A stretch of 64,000 bases of DNA from Membranipora membranacea (GCA_914767715.1 OU612066.1:10981001-11045000), one strand, 5' to 3'. Counted from the first letter of the stretch, positions 10,328-23,760 are shown. Made by a program: numbers and translations. Notes: generated from the letters alone by a model not told the origin.

Positions 10328-13300
10328 TCAAAAGTGAATAAATCGCTCTAATGCTTTAATTTCATTTTTAATAACTGATTGTTGGTTATTGGATATTGAA
10401 GGTGTATAAGAAGTTATAAAGCCGTGTTTCTTGATATTGTCCCTTTCTAGCTTTTCCAGCTGGCTCCTTAAAATCTTCACCTTGGCTACTTGATACTGGG
10501 ACATGCCTGTCGTTCTCTGTTTGGCACTGTTCCTTAGTTTATTAAATTCATTTGCCGAGCCATCACCGATGTACTTTTTGAGTACCAGTTCTTTAAAAAA
10601 TCACAAATGTATGAGCAAATGTATTGGACCAGCCGTAACAAATTGATTCTATGTTTTTGTTCCGGGTTACTGAGACTCCAACAATTCCATACTTAATTGA
10701 AAATAGGGATCACTGTCTATTCAGGGTTCTCAAAACTCTTTTTTTTTCAGATTTTGAATAGAGTAACCAAGGAACTTTTATGGAGATAACTATTTAATAG
10801 GCATACCAGATTCTTGGGTCTAGGCTAGGGAAAAATCCTATTTGTTAACGAACTAAGCTATTGGGCTTACCGTGTGCTGCATATCTGTATGTTTTGTGAT
10901 CTTTTGGCTTGGCTGGCGTCTCATCTGGGGCGAATTGAGGCGTACTGGCTTTGAGTGGCGTCACAGAATCTGTCTGAGGAGTAAGTGAGGAGAGACGCAG
11001 CTTGGTATTACCTGGATAATACAGAAAAAATAATAGTGAACTTTAGTGATGGCAAAGTCTCGGTCTTGTCGAGACAGACAATATCGAGAGTTATCCATTA
11101 TGAACACTGTTATGATGATTACTCGATGGGCCATATGTACAGTATTCAGATGGTATCTAGAGTAGAGTACGGCAGAGTATACTGACAGAAGCCCAGACCG
11201 ATGTAAAATCAAAATTAATGAAATCATTTCTGTTTCATATTCAATTTCCAGATGCCAATCAAGTGGCAGTTTTAAATTTCATCTGCATCGGTAGGTGTCT
11301 CAGTCTCCAACTTTGTTGCTGTCTCAGTGGCGTCCTGTCTTGCCAAAATCTGACAATTCGCCATCACTAATGAACATGAGTGTCTACCGTTCTTTATTCT
11401 ATGAACAATCACCTTTGTATAGACAAATGATTGCATTCATTTAGCCTCCCACATTTCTATACCATTTCTTAGACCACTTTAATGGGATAAAAGTAGTTTT
11501 ATACCTGTCTCTATCTGAGAGCATCGTGGTGTGATATTCATGGATTCTGAGCAAGTTGATACATGAGCCATCTTTGATACCTTCAATGGCGTTTGAGCTT
11601 CGGTCTCTTTCTCTGAAAATAAATGACAACAGACACTTGAGATCAAAATGGTCTGGCATAATTAGAAAGTTGAAATACAGACTGGTCTGCCATAATTAAG
11701 GAGGACAGTTAAAATACAAACTGGTATGCCGTGATTAGAGGAGATATGGCACCTATACAGTTTCGTACACCATTGTATACCTTTCAATCAGATTGAAGGA
11801 ACATAAGGGACTTTATGTGCCCAAAACCTGCCATAAATTGAAGAGTTATTCAAAAAGATAACTTTCAGAAAATTCTTAGTTCTACAGAAGTTTTATCAGC
11901 ATCGTGAGAACCTATGACGTTGTGTGACTTGTTGAGCTCTCAAAAATGATATATTATAGTGAACATCCACTTGTCGTTTCTACTTTTAAGTCACCGGGCT
12001 TTCAGATTACTGCAATCAGACTCAAAATTTTCTCCACCACACTGTTGGGAAGAACTCCCAAAATATGACATTGATATCTCTGAAACTTGAAGCTAGATTG
12101 TATTAGAGCATGGAGATTCTAAATCTGACTGCCATGAGGCCTTTAGGTCATTCATTGGCTATGAACCTCGATGCAGTATTTGTGTTTTACGAACCTGACA
12201 CAAATACGATACTGGTTGAGAGGGAAGGCTTCTGACCGATACTGGTTGAGAGGGAAGGCTTCTGACTTTTATCATTGGCATCCAGATCACCCCCCTGAGA
12301 TTCATCCAACTGATTGACGCCTGGGTCTTCGTTCTCCTCAACAAATTCTGCAAAACAACAGATTTTTGTTGTAATCCTTGCTATGCAAGGGCAACACCGT
12401 GCTCCAAACAATATCAGATCGTGGTCCAATATCACGGTAATGATGCGTGACTTTAAGCTCAATGCAATGAGTATAGGCCAGAAGCAGCCTAGCAATTACT
12501 GCTCTATAAAATAATGGTATGGACAATATTGCAGGAAACTGATCGCATATTATATTTCATTGAGATTTGTTCTTTGAAATTCACCGGGTGTACCCGGTTG
12601 TAGTGGTCATGTTTAGAAATGTGTGTGTGGGGACTAACTCCTATTCTGTTTGGTCAAAATGCAAAACGTTCTGATCTTCAGGGAATTCCAGGTTAAAATT
12701 GCATTGTGGGATTTTGTTGACTTGCCAGTTTATTTACCAAGTAAACTTGCAGCAGTCTGGTCGTGTTAGATCAGCACAAATTTATAAAATTTCAATAAGT
12801 ATCATGCCAGACCTTTATGAGGCTAGTATGATATTGTGTGATCTAAGACTACTGTTTTGTGGCAGCATATCCGCAATTTTTCTAAAAATTGCATCTTATA
12901 AGTGAAATGTTAAGAATTCAATATAGGTCTTTCTAGGGTGGAACTATGTGCTAAATCCAAAATTAAGGGTTTACCCAGTTGTAGAGATCATGTCAGTGAC
13001 ATTAGAAAATACCCAATCACTAGTTATGTTAAAGACTAACATACCCATCTGAAGAATCTCTGCTTCAACAACCTGTTCTGGTCCCTCAGGCTGGCTGGTA
13101 TATGTCTCAGTAACGTCAGGAATCTCAGGTTCTTTGTCTCTACCATTTTGTATCAACTGTCTCTCTTTATACGACCCAAAACATCTGTCCATCATGTCAT
13201 ATACATCTTTAAGCAAGTTAGTTCTACAAAACAAGCTACATGTTGATAAAGATAATACAGATATATAGAGAGAACAAGCTTGTTATCTTACCCTCAGAGT

Positions 13301-16300
13301 TTACATTGTAAACATCCTACAAATTACCAAAAAAAGGGAACAACAGAAATGGAAATTTTTAAATTTGACCCAACTTCAGTTTTCACTGTTGAAGCTCCCT
13401 ACCTCACTGTAAACCCGGTGAAATGAAAATCATTATCATTATTGCTCTTCGCTTAGTGAAATTACCTTAAATGCATTGGCTGCACTGATGATTCTATCTT
13501 GTCAGTCTCACTGTCGCGGAAAACCCAACTGCCATCTTCAGTAACATGATGCCAGGCCCCATCATTCAAAAAATCACTTATCCTCTTCTTGTGGGCGGCA
13601 AACGCACCAACATCCTCCTCAACCATATCCTTCGTAAATACAGACCTTTCTCTAGCCCTCATCGTCCGCCATTCCTTGCTGATCCTGCTCTCTTGCTTCC
13701 GCCATACTCTTCTCAGATCACCTGATTTTGATTTCACCTGGACAGAGAAAAGGTTTAGTAAACTATTGTATTATTGACACATTTATTAACACTTTCTTTA
13801 GGCTACTATAGTGATCTTCTCCAAAACTAGACAGCCAAAAGGCACGAGTTCTGTACCAACAATTATGCCAATGAGAAAATCAGGTAAATAAACACAAATC
13901 ACAAACTTTTTTATTACCCAAACCAATAAGTGACTCAACTTCAACCATCGGTTTAACCTTGAACAGCAAAAAAAAAAAGATTCCTAAAACTAACCTGAAG
14001 TCTGATAAGGCTGTTTGTCATCAGCTGGTCATGACTAAAGTTAGTTGTCTCCGCTGCTCTCTTTATGTCCTTGAAAAACCTTTCTTGGCATTCAGCATTC
14101 AGAGATCTAAGCGGAATCAGCCGAAACCACGTCGCATAATGCACTGTAATCGAGTGGAAGGGTATTCCGAAAAGTGATCTTATCTTCTGACAATCGCTGA
14201 ACAGCTGAAAGCAAACAAAAATAGAGTGAAATTATCATGTCATGGCAGATGATTGCTCAAATGCATTCTTCAGGATCATATTTTGGTCACGATTTAATAT
14301 GGTTTTTAGAAATAGGTGTGTCAAGGCAGATAATATGGTACATTGCTTTTCTTTGGTTTGTTTTTTCACGACAATAAATATTATAACATAGCTGCCAGCT
14401 GAAGGGTTTATTTTTCGCTTAGTCTTCACAAGCCAAAAATATTCAGGTGCCCTCTTAGTGAACGCTAATTGCATTTACCTTTCTATAGTCTAAGAAAAAT
14501 AGAAATGTCAAGTTATGCATTGCAAGAATATTACTCAGAGTTCTCCGCTCCTCACGACAGTAGGCTAAATCCTGGATATGTGATAGAGTTTCCACCAGTC
14601 TGAGGAGGCGATATTCTGTCTGTAGAGTAACTTTGTCTTTTAGCTGAGCTAGTCGCACTGAGAGTCTTAGTAGTGTGAGTCGTGCTACGTAGCCATTTAG
14701 CTCATGTCTCTGGCCTGCGAATGTCTGTCCCACAGCTACATGGATAGTTCCCATTTATCTGAGTTCCGGACTCAAAGGCGCGAGCTGGTGAATCTCCTAA
14801 ATAAAAAAAATGTATTTGATATTATTATTATTAAATGTGTGAATAGCGTGTCTTTAGGAAGGAATGTGGCATAATACAAGCAGAATGCTCTTGATGCTCT
14901 TACGATGCTTTTCATACTCGATGGGACTTCGTGAATAAGACTTAATTTTAATTACAAAGTTAGATGTCTTTGTTTTGATTATGTTTATGTTATCAATCCA
15001 TAATCTCCTGGGGATGCAAAATATACTTAATCAGTACAAACAGTCTTACCTGTGCCTATTCTTAGGACAGAATTATACTCCACTCCAGTCTTGGTATATG
15101 ATGGTATGAGTGCTGATAAGTGTTCCAGTCTAGTAGAAGAGTACATAGCCTGATCCTTGATAGAGCTTTGAGAGCGACCGAATATATATACCTGTGGCTC
15201 AGTGATAAGACTCTCTATGTCCGTGATTGGTCTTAAAAAGGTTTTTTGTAAATTGCTGCAAATGAGATTTTGACCAGGATTTGCATACGGGTTTAAACTA
15301 TCCACCAGTGGTTCACTGATTAACTGAGCTTACAGTTTCTCAAGACAGATAGGAACCAGGATAGAATAATTTTCGTTCTCAACGCCAAACAAGCATCAGG
15401 CTCGTTAAGACTCAATTCAGGCAAGAATTACATTGCTTGACCGGCAAACATCAATAATACAATTTGTTTTAATTTTTATTAGATTAAACAGAAGGAATAG
15501 TAGTAAGTTATTCCAAGGCCCAACTCCAAGTTACTTCATCTAAGCATGAAATCTGTCAAGTTGAATCTTCAACAAGGTCTTTTATTTAAACCAACGACAA
15601 CTCAAGATTCCTTGAGGAAGCTGTATAGGTCATTTAAGTTTACAAGATCTTTAGTCTCACTGAAGCCAAAACAAAACCTGTTGCAATGAAGGTACCGCCT
15701 CCAATTGACTGTTAATTATGTCGGCTCACCCTGTGTATTCCTGTTCTGTGAGATAAACCAGTGGATCATATACTAAAGACACCAGGCCAAGGAAGTGACT
15801 GTGTGACGCTATGCTAGCATGGTCATGCCAAGTACTGAACATTCTTGTTTTGATTAGTGTGTTTATTTCATCGACGCTTCCAGCTGTAGTTGAGATACCT
15901 AAAAAGAAACAATGGATGGAATCTTATGAAATCTAAAGCTAAAAAAATTAAGTTAGATTGCCTGGAATAAAATAGGCATATTGCCTCTCTAGTAATTAAT
16001 ATGTGGAATTCTTAGCTGGCTTGATGTTCAAACCGATTGGACACCTTCAGTGAGTTATGTCCTTTTTTTCGTTGTCTGATGGTTTAGGACGCTTGATATA
16101 ATCCCGAACGTTTAGACTTAGGACTACCAACAAGTAATTATCGAAATTTCTGTCACAAATCTCAGATATCAAAGTTTAACCCAGTTAGAATTCTGATTGT
16201 TGGTTTCATTGTGGTGCTTGAACAATGACAATGGAAATTCACGTAGTAATATTCCTACCTTTATGTTTGAATTCTTGTTTCACCTCAGCTAGATTGCGGT

Positions 16301-19110
16301 TAGATGGATAGAGAGATCGCAGAAGACTGTACTCCTCGAGATTGTGTTTTATCCATGATCTGTTGCAGGGAATAGGCACGTCCATATAGCTCATTAGTTC
16401 TATCTCTCCCTTGTCGTTGATAACTTTCACTTTTACTGATACGGACACAATCTTTGTGCCAATGTCCCATTCTCCACTGGCTATCTTATCTTTTGTATCC
16501 TGGCTGAGTGCGTCTAGCGTAGGAAAGAAGTCTGACAAGCTAACTTCGTTGCCATCAATATTCAGCTTTCTTTTGGCCCTTCTCTCTCGGGTTACACCCT
16601 CGTCCAGTAAAAGTCCCTCCTGGATAGCAAATACCTTTAGAACCTGATTACCATTGCTGGCTTCCTTGCCATCCGATGTCATCACAGGCTGTCTCCTGGA
16701 CAGTTGTGCAAAGTTAACTTTAGAGCCCCCTCTTCCAGTATTTGTTTGATATCTGCTGTGACGGCCTCTCTGTCAAACTGGTAAATATTAGGGTTGATTG
16801 GAGTACGATTTCGTGTTGGACCGTTGGCTCTCTTGAGAGTGATGTCTCGCCTAGCATTGGTGACCTGGTTATAACTTTGATTATGTCTTAATATAGCTTG
16901 ATTTGTCTCTTGTGTAGTGTGCTCTCTTATAGCAGCAGCTGTTTTTTTAGTATTTCTGAGTCAGATCTGTTTAGTTTTTCTTTGACGATATTTTCTTTGT
17001 CTGTCAAGACTGATGTGCCCCACAGGGCTTCAGACTGCATATTTACAGCTGCAGTTACCTTTTCGAGAAAATCGGCTCGAGAGCTAGAGCTATTTGCTAT
17101 ACAGGAAATTCTATCTCCATCATCCACTGCTGAGTTCACTTTGTTTTTTCTTAGCTGTAAATATATATCCCTATTGTCAGGTCTTAGACACCGCTGGCAG
17201 TTACTGAACTTGTGCTCTTTTTTTTCATCATTGCTTAATGTGATCCGCGATACTGTGTTGAAGTGAGCCAGGAAGGTATGTGATGAGTGAGTAGTGTAGC
17301 TTAAACTGTAAAATAGGAAAAAAACTGAAGGTGCATCATTGTGGACACCAAAACAAAATTATTGTTATTGTCCTCCACAAAACTAATCCTAAAATCAAAC
17401 TTAGTGGTACAATTGTACAGCCTGTAACTAGTCAATTTGAAGAACAGTATTTAATCTGTCACCTGTTTGGCAGTGTGCTGAGCAGATAACAGCTTAGCAA
17501 GTACCATATTTCAGAGCACTCAATACAGATAAAATCATGGTCAATCGAGTTGTGTAAACATTTTGCTGCCTTAGGAATGTATGCCCCAACAAAGAACATA
17601 AATACAGGCATTGAACAATAAAAATAAAGATTATATGCTTGCTTTCTTTTACACTCAAAAACATGATGACATGGGGCGTTAAAATACATGCCGCAATAAA
17701 ATATTAATATTGGATAGGGGCTTGCCTCGACTGTGGTTTTGGAAATATATCTGGACCAGCAGAAGTGCTGCAGTACAGGCCCTCCTAATTTGATTGTTCA
17801 TATTAGGTAAAATAAATTGATTGCAACCATCTGCATAATGTTATGCTGATTGCCAGGAATCACTTCATCCTGTTTCATGACAATTGCACTCTGAAGCTGA
17901 TTTTAGATTCACCCAAAATATTTTTGGGTATATGTATATGAGATTATAGTGCCATCTCTTTAGATTAGTCAGTTCGAACATTTTAAAATCCCCAATTATC
18001 ATGCAAGTTGCTGGACTAGACCAACAGAAAATTCCCCAATTAATATATCTCAACCTGTACAGAGATAATTTACTGTGTAACATCTATAATTCATAAAATA
18101 TTTACAATCACAGTGTATAAGACACCATAATTATTGTTATTATCCTCCACAAAACTAATCCTAAAATCAAACTCAGTGGTACAATTAATTGTTCAGCCTG
18201 TAACTAGTCAATTTGAAGAACAGTATTTAATCTGTCACCTGCTTGGCAGTGCGCTGAGCAGATAACAGCTTCAAAGCCAACAATACAGAAACAATGAGGG
18301 TCAATGGAGATGTGTAAGCATTTGTTGCCACAGGAATGATAGGCCTCAACAATGAAAAGTTAATGTAGGCATCGAAATCGCCAGTGACTGGAAAATTACT
18401 TCTAATGATGGTTGTCTTCTCTTACATGCCAAAAATGAAGAAAAGGAATGTGTACCTGTATGTTTCGCAATGTGTCGAAACCAGTAGTATGCTACAGTGC
18501 AGGGCCACTTAACATTAACGCCCATATTTGGTAAAATTAATCCATTCCTACATCTGTATAATTCTGAGGTGATCAAGTATGCAACAAAAAGTCTATGAGC
18601 TGTTGGTGCAAAATTCAATATCAAATTAGCCAAGATGACTAGGCTTATGCTTTGACCTGTTTGGTATTCTTTCAATTATTTATCATCTCTCAGGACAAGA
18701 AGACTAAAACATTGTAAAACCCAAAATTATCATATGAGTTACTGGTTTAGACGAACAGAAAACAGCTGCGATTGAGATATCTCAACCAAGAGTGGGCGAT
18801 TTACAATTTACACATAATTCATCAAAATCTCAAATTCAGAGATTACACAATATAAGACTGTGGCACTTTTACAAACATCAATTAATTAGATCAGAAAAGG
18901 GTGCAACTGAAGTCTAATATACATTACATACCTATTATTTAAATGCCTCTGATGTTCTTTATGGTGCCTTCTGTATGTTTCTTGAACAACTGGTTGCATC
19001 TGTGGATATCCGTCAATAGTTCTCAAATATCCATCATAACTTGTACAATCATTATAAAGAAGAACATGCGCATACCCGCAAATTGGGTTATAAGGTCGTC
19101 CACCAACCAT
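10328..19110 (-). CDS. Uncharacterised W-H-D-H-motif protein, 12 exons, three frame breaks
   Basis: Exons in transcription order: 19110-18932, 17305-16259, 15898-15730, 15315-15050, 14796-14479, 14204-13995, 13737-13466, 13223-13045, 12347-12195, 11612-11505, 10969-10871 and 10590-10328. Every junction has good GT-AG sites and agrees in phase, giving about 1,090 codons. The large exon 2 has a C-x2-C pair (NCQRC), a region with VNFAQLSRRQPV, and an acidic segment. Exon 3 carries FSTWHDHASIASHSHF followed by GLVSLVYDPLVYLTEQEY. Exon 5 begins ESGTQINGNYPC. The last exon is a lysine-rich probable coiled coil. From memory, similar WHDH/YDP proteins form large uncharacterised families in cnidarians and fish; I assign no function. 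Frame breaks occur at T7 16942-16948, C5 16726-16730, and between about 14760 and 14704 (TGA at 14702-14704). These may be assembly indels or early decay. Confidence 0.7.
11649..11750. repeat. Three imperfect ~43-bp tandem copies in an intron
   Basis: TGGTCTGGCATAATTAG, TGGTCTGCCATAATTAAG and TGGTATGCCGTGATTAG recur at about 11650, 11683 and 11721. Each but the last is followed by a GTTGAAATACAGAC-like stretch. It lies in the intron between exons 9 and 10 of the minus-strand gene. Confidence 0.55.
12207..12266 (-). repeat. Perfect 30-bp duplication inside a coding exon
   Basis: Two identical 30-bp units (12207-12236 and 12237-12266) in exon 9 of the minus-strand gene. They encode the ten-residue peptide SQKPSLSTSI, then GQKPSLSTSI, in frame. 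The length keeps the reading frame. Confidence 0.9.
17346..18860. repeat. Old tandem duplication (~780 bp) in intron 1
   Basis: Sequence at 17362-17510 (CCTCCACAAAACTAATCC, CTAGTCAATTTGAAGAAC, CAGATAACAGCTT) recurs at 18148-18272. Weaker similarity continues to ATATCTCAACC near 18050 and 18780. This makes two diverged copies of about 780 bp in the first intron of the minus-strand gene. Short minus-strand frames in both copies do not agree with each other, so I do not call them exons. Confidence 0.65.
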
Positions 19111-21360
19111 TGATTATATATAAGATTTACTTTCACCAACAAATTGTAGGTAGTACGGTACTGACACGTCAGGCTCAACTTCTCAAATGAAGAGTTTACC
19201 CTATGTACTCTATTTCAGTGCGAAAAACTCACTCGCAAGCTAAGGGATTTTCAAATTCTTACTCCGGGCTTGGAGCTCAGAAATTCTCAAGTTGCCACAA
19301 TAAATGGATTATTGTACCAGCCTAGGGAATTAGGAACAAGTAATACACAATAGATTTTTTATAATCTCTTAACTCTGTTGGGCCAAGAGCAAAAGGCATC
19401 TGGGATAGTAGCCAAAATGGTTTGAGGATTGTTCAGGCTTTACCTAGCCTCAGCGATTGTTTGTAAAACTGATGACAAATATACCAAGGTCGACCATACA
19501 GATACTAGCGCACTGACTATGCAGCAGAATATTTCACAAAGAATATTATGTGTTAGTAGTGGTGAGCCCTCCAGACACAAGGATACCTTAATCCTATACC
19601 CATCCAGCATAGTTACATCAGTGTTTTTCAATAATCAAAATATCTGGATGATTAAATACCATAGAAGATCAACTCAGCAATACACATTCGTGTTAAATTT
19701 AACCTCAAACATTTAGGTGTATTTTGAAAATGCTTCTCTCGAACAGTATCCATCGGAGCTGGCAACATCTTTGCAGCATCCCGCCTCAGACTTGTCTTGG
19801 CAAAAATATGCAAAATCTAATTCATAGGAAATCTGAATTGATGAAAAAGCCAAATCCATGCCATCAATGAGGGAGGGAGTTCATTGATGCCATGTTTTGG
19901 AATTTTGAAGCATATGAAGTGAGGATGGTATCGCATAAAACATCTTCCTCCGAGCACTCTCTACTTGGTTGTGCAATAACTCCCGGAAGAAGGTTAGCCC
20001 GGCTAGCCAAGAGTAAAGTCATTGCAACATAGTACATCTTTTTTAAAGCATGGTTTGGTTGAGTAAAGAGAATGTCGATAACTGAATTTCGACAAGGTGT
20101 CATGGTCGATTGCAAAAATGTAAATAAATTAGTAGCCAGCCGGTAGAGCCTACTGATTCAACATGTTATATAACATTTTAGATGCAATATATTTGGTATA
20201 AGAAAATGGGGCACACTCAATATGGGCCATTTTTTTATCAGAGCTTGGGTTTTGGGTTTGGTATACTGGATGGAATATAGACTTGGTCTGAGCAGGAACT
20301 ACAAAATATCTAGCGCTGCATATATCAATCAAAAATTCCACGGGGTTAAAAGTGCAAATCTGAATGGATAAAAGTACAATACTACAAGACAAAAAAGAGT
20401 ATCGAGTCATATTAAGATTCTGGAAATTTCTTGATATTTATGTAGAATAGCAAAGATTAATAATTTTGAGTTATATAGTCATTCTGATAGAATTTGATGG
20501 GTGGATTCCAATCCGTCCCAACAGTCTACACTGAAAACTTAGTAACCAACAGAAATACTCTTTTGTTAAAGTTCATTTGTAAAATTTGTAAATTGCTCAA
20601 CTCCTTTGATAAAAGGCAATTGAAGTTTGTTTGAAACTGTACACAATAGCATAGAAACTACAAATATATAGGCTCTTTGCACTGCATTGCGCAACAATGC
20701 CACAGCACTGATGGATGAAATAAACACTGTAATGAAAAAGTAAATCGCATTTTAAAAGGTGTTAAAAAATTATTTCAAACATGCCCTCAAAAACTCATTT
20801 AGATAATGTGATGAACTGATGCTCCAAAAAAAACCAGATCTCTGTGACTTACCATGTCGAAGTTTAGTTCTGCCCAAACAGAAAAACATGAACTTGGAGA
20901 TTTTTTGTCAGTTTTTGAGTTTTTTGCAGAAAAAAATTAATGAATAGCTACCTGACTGACTAACAATCCAGTTGATCAAATGCAGTTATTGAAAACTTTA
21001 GGAAGCACATAGCTTTTTGAAAAGTAAGGAGGAGATAACTTCAACAGAGCATTTTTGACTTTAAATAACTGAGTGACATGTCGTGGATTGTATTCAATTT
21101 GATTAGCTCGCCAGAAACTGCTGTGGCTGTGACTTCTCAGACATGAGAGAGCACAATACTAAAGACTATTTACAAATCTAGTCAACCTTAGGGGTTTGCT
21201 CGATAACACAAATGACAAAATTACACATTGAAGGTATGAGGTATCGAATACCAGGCGTGACATAAATGTTGTGTTTGCATGCGTCTGCTAATATATATAT
21301 ACATTATATACATATATATTTATATATATAATATATATATCATGGTTATATCAAGGGAGA
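19111..21360. other. Intergenic, no gene seen
   Basis: Upstream flank of the minus-strand gene; a TATATA run lies about 15 bases before its ATG. The remainder is AT-rich, with only short unsupported frames, and ends in an alternating AT tract at about 21290-21345. Confidence 0.4.
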
Positions 21361-21699
21361 TGGCCTACACGATCGACCGCCAAGCTATACAATTTTTATA
21401 TATATACCCAAATCGAAAACGAGGCTAAGGGACACTGTGTAAAACAAGAAACATATAGTCAGTCAGTGGTGATTATATTATATATTTATTTGTTTATTCT
21501 GTTTTAGCAATTTCATGTGCCAAGCAAATTTTCATTTCATGATAACATCTCTGAAGAAAGTGTTTCAAAATTAAACAGACAAAAGAAACGAAAACAATTA
21601 TGATGTCACATATTTTAGTTATTGATGTAAAAGTATAAGCTCACCATACAATTACGAGCAAACTTTGTTCCATCATAAAAACACATCAGAATAGTACAT

Positions 21700-23688
21700 T
21701 TATTCTGCACGTACACCATCTGGCATCTGACCGGTATTATCGTTATTATGCTTTACACAGATCAGTGACATAGACGGATCAGGTCGAATTCTTGTATAGT
21801 ATCTGCCTAATTTCCATGCGCATCCCTGGTCTGTCTTGAGTATAAGCGTATCTCTATATTGAGACCATGCATCTGAGATGGAGCATGACTCTAACTCATG
21901 TCTGAAATTAGGAGACAGAAAAATATATTGAGATCCTGGCTTGGTATTGTTCCATTTGACTATTTAACTTATTACGGAGGAATTTTATCTGCTTACTGTG
22001 TCCTCGAATTAGTGGCACTAAGCTAAGTAGGAGAACCAACATGTTATGGCTTAGACTAAATATCAGTTACAATCCGTGCCATACTTTTAACACCATGATA
22101 TTCACAAGTTCCCACAGCTTTGGGAAGGAATTATGTATTGAATATAAATTAGATTGTGAAAATTACTACTTGTACTCACCCAGTTGGACAGTTGCTATAA
22201 AGGTTTTCTGCCTTCTGCTCCAGCATTGTGACAACAGTTAGACAACTGAGACAATTGCCTAATGGTCTACACTGAGCGATCGCCTATAAAAAAGGTCAAG
22301 ATTTTTGTATAACATGCGTAACTTAGTAATCATATTTCCGGTGAATACAGAATGAACTTTAAAACTCACATCTAGCATGAATCCGCAGATTTATGGGTAA
22401 CCTGTTATTGGCAGTATTTAACACTTTCAATTCCATTTTCTATTTGAACCTTTTTATATGAATATTAGACAAGGTTTAATTTGTCTTGCGAATCAGTAAG
22501 TGTTCACACCAATGAAATACTCGCTTTCAGAATTTCATGACACAAAATTTACTAGCCACTATACTGTGCCGACAAGATAACAAATATACATACCTTGGTC
22601 TTGTTGTTGACTCCCTGTCTATGAGTAGCAATGCATCTTCTTATATTTCCAGTAATCACCCTTGAACCATCACAATTGTTGGGATCCATACAAGAACATT
22701 GGCTCACATAGTGAGTGGCTGCAAAATGAAAATTCTTTATATGAGAGCGATGGTGGATAAGTGCTACCATGTATCCGCATAAACAGAACCTACATTACCC
22801 ATCATTGAAAGGTAGAAGATCCGATTGAATTACTCACATGGGCAATCAATAAGTGATTGCGCATCGTCCACAGTAGTCGATTCCGGTCCAACTTTCCATT
22901 CTGGCTTAGTGTTTGATCTGAATGAAAAAAAGGAGGAGATAAATACAACCATGATATATAAGAAATTGTCATGAATGTATATAAGTTCATATGTCTCAAC
23001 ACCACATTCACACATACTTATTGCAAAATGGGCATCTAGAATCGGATAGACAGCATATGCTGCATCCCAAGCCAACTGCTTTCCTCGGACCTAAAAGCTG
23101 ATCAACAACAGGTGCTGTGACTTTTGATACTATTTTATGATTAAAACGACCATAATTCATTATTTGGATAGTTTCGCGACTCGATCTTTTAGATGTCTGT
23201 GTTCATGATGACTTTAGGCATTTATGAATATATATATACATATATAAATGCAATATAATAAAAATATAATAGCGCCTTGAGGTGAATTCACAACAACATT
23301 TCCTACAAATTTTTTACGTTAGATAGTTTGGACTTTTACTTACATAGTATCCTGAACACTCTGCTGCAGTTGCTCAGCAAGCGATTTAAGCTGGTCTACA
23401 AAATCAAAATCATGATCTCTTTATAAGTGACAACCATGAGATGGATAATGACAAGGCACTAATTTGGATGGCCTGAGGATAACTGATCGATAAAATTTAA
23501 TCAGTTTATCTGGACCACTTTAAAATCTAAGGCTTGAAAAAAAACTTTTTTTATATGTACTTACCAACAACTGATTTGTCTATTTTATTACAGGAACCTG
23601 TTGCAAGTGCTCCTGGGTTATGCCCAAATTTGACAGATGACAAAAACATGCCAGCCAGATATATTGAGCGGAATATAGAACACTTCAT
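21700..23688 (-). CDS. Secreted cysteine-rich protein, copy A (family not recognised)
   Basis: Six exons on the minus strand: 23688-23565, 23395-23344, 22917-22838, 22718-22594, 22283-22180 and 21901-21700. All junctions are GT-AG and phase-consistent, giving 228 residues. Residues 1-20 (MKC, then a hydrophobic SIYLAGMFLSSV stretch) form a likely signal peptide. Exon 2 is a short amphipathic helix (DQLKSLAEQLQQSVQD). Exon 4 carries QCSCMDPNNCDGSR and RRCIATH with a possible N-glycosylation site NKT. Exon 5 has QCRPLGNCLSC and SNCP. Exon 6 has ESCSISDAWSQYRDTLI, GCAW and SLICVKH. Differences from copy B in exons 2 and 3 are mainly at third codon positions, which supports the frame and suggests selection on the protein. 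I do not recognise the fold. A disulphide-rich secreted role is an inference. Confidence 0.78.
23014..23090 (-). other. Exon-like 77-bp segment that breaks phase
   Basis: This segment lies between exons 2 and 3 of copy A, with an AG before and GTGTGA after it. It is open in one frame (LAWDAAYAVYPILDAHF) and is conserved in copy B at about 33650-33735. Its length is not a multiple of three, and exon 2 (phase 2) enters it in a frame that stops. Exon 2 joins exon 3 directly in phase. It could be a frame-breaking alternative exon, an old lost exon, or chance. Confidence 0.35.
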
Positions 23689-23760
23689 TCTTCCTGTATT
23701 CTGATTCGTAATATTATTTGAATGCCTTAACTTGTTTCAACAAAGCTCAATGATTGTTGT

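Larger units (their letters stand above)
21370..23760. repeat. Left copy of a segmental duplication holding a cysteine-rich gene
   Basis: Exons, introns and flanks match 31030-34390 in the same orientation. Flank markers are ATACC(C/T)AAATCGA then ATAGTCAGTC near 21400-21470 and 31035-31110. The right copy is longer because about 0.9 kb of extra DNA lies between its exons 3 and 4. Intron sequence is retained as well as exons, so this was a DNA-level duplication, later separated by about 8 kb of LINE and SINE-rich DNA. Confidence 0.8.

Noticed and set aside
11290-11346. Possible extra exon of the minus-strand gene (DATETATKLETETPTDAD frame)
   Set aside because: Attractive acidic Thr-rich peptide, but no acceptor gives the phase needed after exon 10, and exon 10 joins exon 11 directly in phase.
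16898-17266. 122-codon plus-strand frame
   Set aside because: Shadow of the large antisense exon 2 of the minus-strand gene, whose splice phases and motifs are consistent.
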